Source: CALFMR01 sp035550595
GTDB lineage: Bacteria; Acidobacteriota; Vicinamibacteria; Vicinamibacterales; SCN-69-37
NCBI GenBank assembly: GCA_035550595.1
Contig: DASZOV010000123.1
Location: forward strand, 1-7,787
Direction of reading: 5' to 3'
Length of the DNA: 7,787 nucleotides
Part shown: positions 6,322 to 7,787 of the stretch, piece by piece
Numbering within the stretch: position 1 is the first letter of the stretch
Layout of the letters: every line of letters begins with the position of its first letter
Notes under the pieces: generated by a model
Database searches by the model: none
Seen by the model: the letters and a program-made list of their open reading frames with translations, nothing else
Told to the model about the DNA's origin: nothing
Made by a program: the position numbers and the translations under genes

Positions 6322-6333
6322 TCCAAATTTTTT
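6294..6333 (+). terminator. possible intrinsic terminator of the iron operon
   Basis: ACGCCGC (6294-6300) pairs with GCGGCGT (6313-6319) around a 12-base loop at the very end of the PepSY gene. A run of six Ts (6328-6333) follows after ATCCAAA. The 8-base gap between stem and T-run and the long loop make it sub-optimal. An alternative stem, CGCCGC (6295-6300) with GCGGCG (6310-6315), is also possible. The convergent dinB stop codon lies in the T-run. Confidence 0.35.
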
Positions 6334-7399
6334 ACTCAAAAGGCAGTCGTCCGTCCTGCCAAGCGGTCGCGTCGAGGAGTCCGTGGACGCCTACGCCAAG
6401 TAGCCGTACCGGACGACGGCCGGCGTCCGTCTTTTCGAGGAGCACCACGGCTCGCCGGGCGATCGCGTCCGCGTCGTTCGTCGGGCCGTGCGAGTGGCTG
6501 CGCGTGATCGTCGAGAAGTCGGCGTAACGCACTTTGATCGTGACGGTCCGCGCGACCAACCCGCGGTCCACGAGCCACGCCGCGTTCTCGCGGGCCATGA
6601 CGTCAACCTCCTCGCGGATGCGATCGAGATCGGTGAGGTCGCTCGCGTACGTACACTCGCTCGACGACGACTTGGACGCGCGATTGGGCTCGACCGGCCG
6701 GTCGTCGCGTCCCTCGGCCAATGCGCGCAGCCAGTCGGCCAGGCTGCCCACTGCAGCACGCAGTGCGGCCGCCTCCATACGCCGCACGTCGACGAGACGA
6801 TCGATGCCGCGCTCGCGCAGTCGTTTCGCCGTCACCGGCCCCACACCCCACAGCGCGTCGACCGGCAGCGTCTCGAGAAACGCGGGCACGCGTTCGGGTG
6901 CGATGACCGTGAGCCCGTCCGGCTTGCGCCACGCGGACGCGATCTTCGCCAGGAACTTGTTCGGCGCGACGCCGGCCGACGCCGTCAGACCCGTGCGCTC
7001 GCGAATCTCTCGCTTCAGACGCCTGGCCACGGTCACACCCAGCCGTTCGCCCCACGCGTTTTCCGTCACGTCCAGGTACGCCTCGTCGAGCGACAGCGGT
7101 TCGACGAGCGGCGTCACTTCGCGATAGAGCGCGAACACGTGCTGCGACACCTCGCGATACTTCTGAAAGTCCGGTCGCACGATGACGAGGTGTGGACACA
7201 GGCGGACGGCGCGCGACATGGGAATCGCCGATCGCACGCCGAACGCGCGCGCTTCGTAGCTCGCGGCCGCGACGACGCCGCGCGAGGTGGGAGAGCCGCC
7301 CACGGCGACGGGACGTCCGCGCAGTTCGGGCCGATCGCGCTGTTCGACCGACGCGTAGAACGCGTCCATGTCGACGTGGAGGATGCGGCGGGGAATCAT
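6332..7399 (-). CDS. dinB: DNA polymerase IV (Y-family translesion polymerase)
   Basis: This 355-aa protein is a full-length Pol IV, which copies damaged templates at low fidelity. The N-terminal palm motif ILHVDMDAFYASVEQ carries metal ligand D10 and the likely steric-gate F14. SLDEAYLDVT (103-112) gives D105 and E106, completing the catalytic acidic triad. GLTASAGVAPNKFLAKIAS (137-155) is the conserved palm/fingers segment. The thumb helix-hairpin-helix is at about 178-199 (LPVDALWGVGPVTAKRL), and the little-finger domain spans about 241-345. The C-terminus, QDGRLPFE, resembles but does not match a standard QxxLxLF beta-clamp motif. The ATG at 7397-7399 (reverse strand) fits the family start; no strong Shine-Dalgarno is seen. 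It converges with the PepSY gene, 10 bases apart, and diverges from the parC-like gene. No recognisable LexA box is visible upstream. Confidence 0.96.
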   Translation of the reverse strand: MIPRRILHVDMDAFYASVEQRDRPELRGRPVAVGGSPTSRGVVAAASYEARAFGVRSAIPMSRAVRLCPHLVIVRPDFQKYREVSQHVFALYREVTPLVEPLSLDEAYLDVTENAWGERLGVTVARRLKREIRERTGLTASAGVAPNKFLAKIASAWRKPDGLTVIAPERVPAFLETLPVDALWGVGPVTAKRLRERGIDRLVDVRRMEAAALRAAVGSLADWLRALAEGRDDRPVEPNRASKSSSSECTYASDLTDLDRIREEVDVMARENAAWLVDRGLVARTVTIKVRYADFSTITRSHSHGPTNDADAIARRAVVLLEKTDAGRRPVRLLGVGVHGLLDATAWQDGRLPFE

Positions 7400-7574
7400 G
7401 CGGACCAGCGGGCGTCGAGCAGACTCGACAGCCGGCTGGCCGCGTCGCTGGCCTTGTCACGAAGCGCGGCAATCCAGACGGACGAGTCGACGGCACTCAC
7501 CGACTCAACACATTTTATGCTCCCACAACGGGCGGGGACCGGCGGCCGGTCGCTCGCGGGTAAGATGATCAGCC
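7400..7574. other. divergent spacer between dinB and the topoisomerase gene
   Basis: This 175-base region must hold promoters for both flanking genes. CATTTTATGC (7511-7520) is the only AT-rich island. On the + strand it offers TATGCT (7516-7521) as a -10 candidate, and on the - strand TAAAAT (7513-7518, five of six consensus), but neither has a good -35 partner. No small gene, RNA or LexA site could be recognised. Confidence 0.3.
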
Positions 7575-7787
7575 GTGTCGAAACGGAAGTCCCCGAAGTC
7601 CCCGTCGCTCTTCGATACCGCCGACTCAGCCGCCGCGGCCCCGCCCCCGACGGCCGGCGAAGACGTCGTCGCGCTCCACGAGGCCGCGCAGGCGAAGTAT
7701 CTGAACTACGCGCTGTCGGTCATCACCTCGCGCGCGCTGCCCGACGTGCGCGACGGTCTCAAGCCCGTCCAGCGCCGCATCCTCTTC
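7575..7787 (+). CDS. parC: DNA topoisomerase IV subunit A (ParC-like), N-terminal fragment cut by the window edge
   Basis: The first 71 codons of a type IIA topoisomerase A subunit are present and still open at the window end. Residues 33-71 (ALHEAAQAKYLNYALSVITS, then RALPDVRDGLKPVQRRILF) are the conserved N-terminal arm and start of the winged-helix DNA-gate domain. KPVQRR (rather than KPVHRR of most GyrA) together with the ALHE...YLNY pattern points to ParC over GyrA, but RALPDVRDGLKP is shared by both, so the subtype is tentative. The enzyme would decatenate or relax DNA together with ParE. The GTG at 7575 is forced: an in-frame TGA at 7566-7568 lies just upstream. Residues 1-32 are a polar and Ala/Pro-rich extension (MSKRKSPKSPSLFDTADS...) that is not part of the core fold. 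Confidence 0.85.
   Translation, partial: MSKRKSPKSPSLFDTADSAAAAPPPTAGEDVVALHEAAQAKYLNYALSVITSRALPDVRDGLKPVQRRILF

Noticed and set aside
7400..7574. SOS/LexA box for dinB
   Set aside because: No convincing LexA palindrome of the E. coli or B. subtilis type could be found. LexA sites in other phyla differ, so absence of regulation cannot be concluded.

Overview
This is a GC-rich, gene-dense chromosomal stretch from a Gram-negative bacterium. The outer-membrane TonB-dependent receptor and the two-membrane iron uptake logic show it is Gram-negative. The high GC content and the mix of genes would fit a soil-type lineage such as Acidobacteriota (Vicinamibacteria-like), but that placement is a low-confidence guess. 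I see no IS element, CRISPR array, rRNA, tRNA or phage gene.

Layout from left to right: (1) 1-144, a short upstream region with one weak hairpin and no clear gene. (2) 145-1164, hemH, the ferrochelatase that puts iron into protoporphyrin. (3) 1165-1636, a 472-base non-coding gap with a good sigma70-type promoter candidate (TTGACG, 18-base spacer, TAGACT) and a predicted leader of about 257 nt carrying three strong inverted repeats. (4) 1637-6321, three tightly spaced genes on the + strand: a Fiu/PiuA-like catecholate-siderophore TonB-dependent receptor with an extra N-terminal STN domain, a PiuC/YbiX-type Fe(II)/2-oxoglutarate dioxygenase, and a four-helix PepSY-TM inner-membrane protein of the ferrisiderophore reductase type. 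(5) 6332-7399 on the - strand, dinB (DNA polymerase IV), convergent with the PepSY gene. (6) 7400-7574, a divergent spacer. (7) 7575 to the window edge, the first 71 codons of a type II topoisomerase A subunit that looks more like ParC than GyrA.

How they work together: the receptor, PiuC-type enzyme and PepSY-TM protein form a probable iron-acquisition operon. The receptor would import a ferric catecholate-type siderophore, the PepSY-TM protein would reduce or release the iron at the inner membrane, and the PiuC-like dioxygenase plays a conserved but poorly defined accessory role. Ferrochelatase upstream uses ferrous iron, so an iron theme covers most of the window, although hemH is separated by its own gap and is probably transcribed independently. 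DinB and ParC are housekeeping and DNA-repair neighbours with no evident link.

The most interesting unexplained parts are the structured leader of the receptor operon, whose first inverted repeat begins at the predicted transcription start; the STN signalling domain on a receptor with no FecI/FecR partners in view; and a Gly/Arg-rich tandem repeat in the second periplasmic loop of the PepSY-TM protein.
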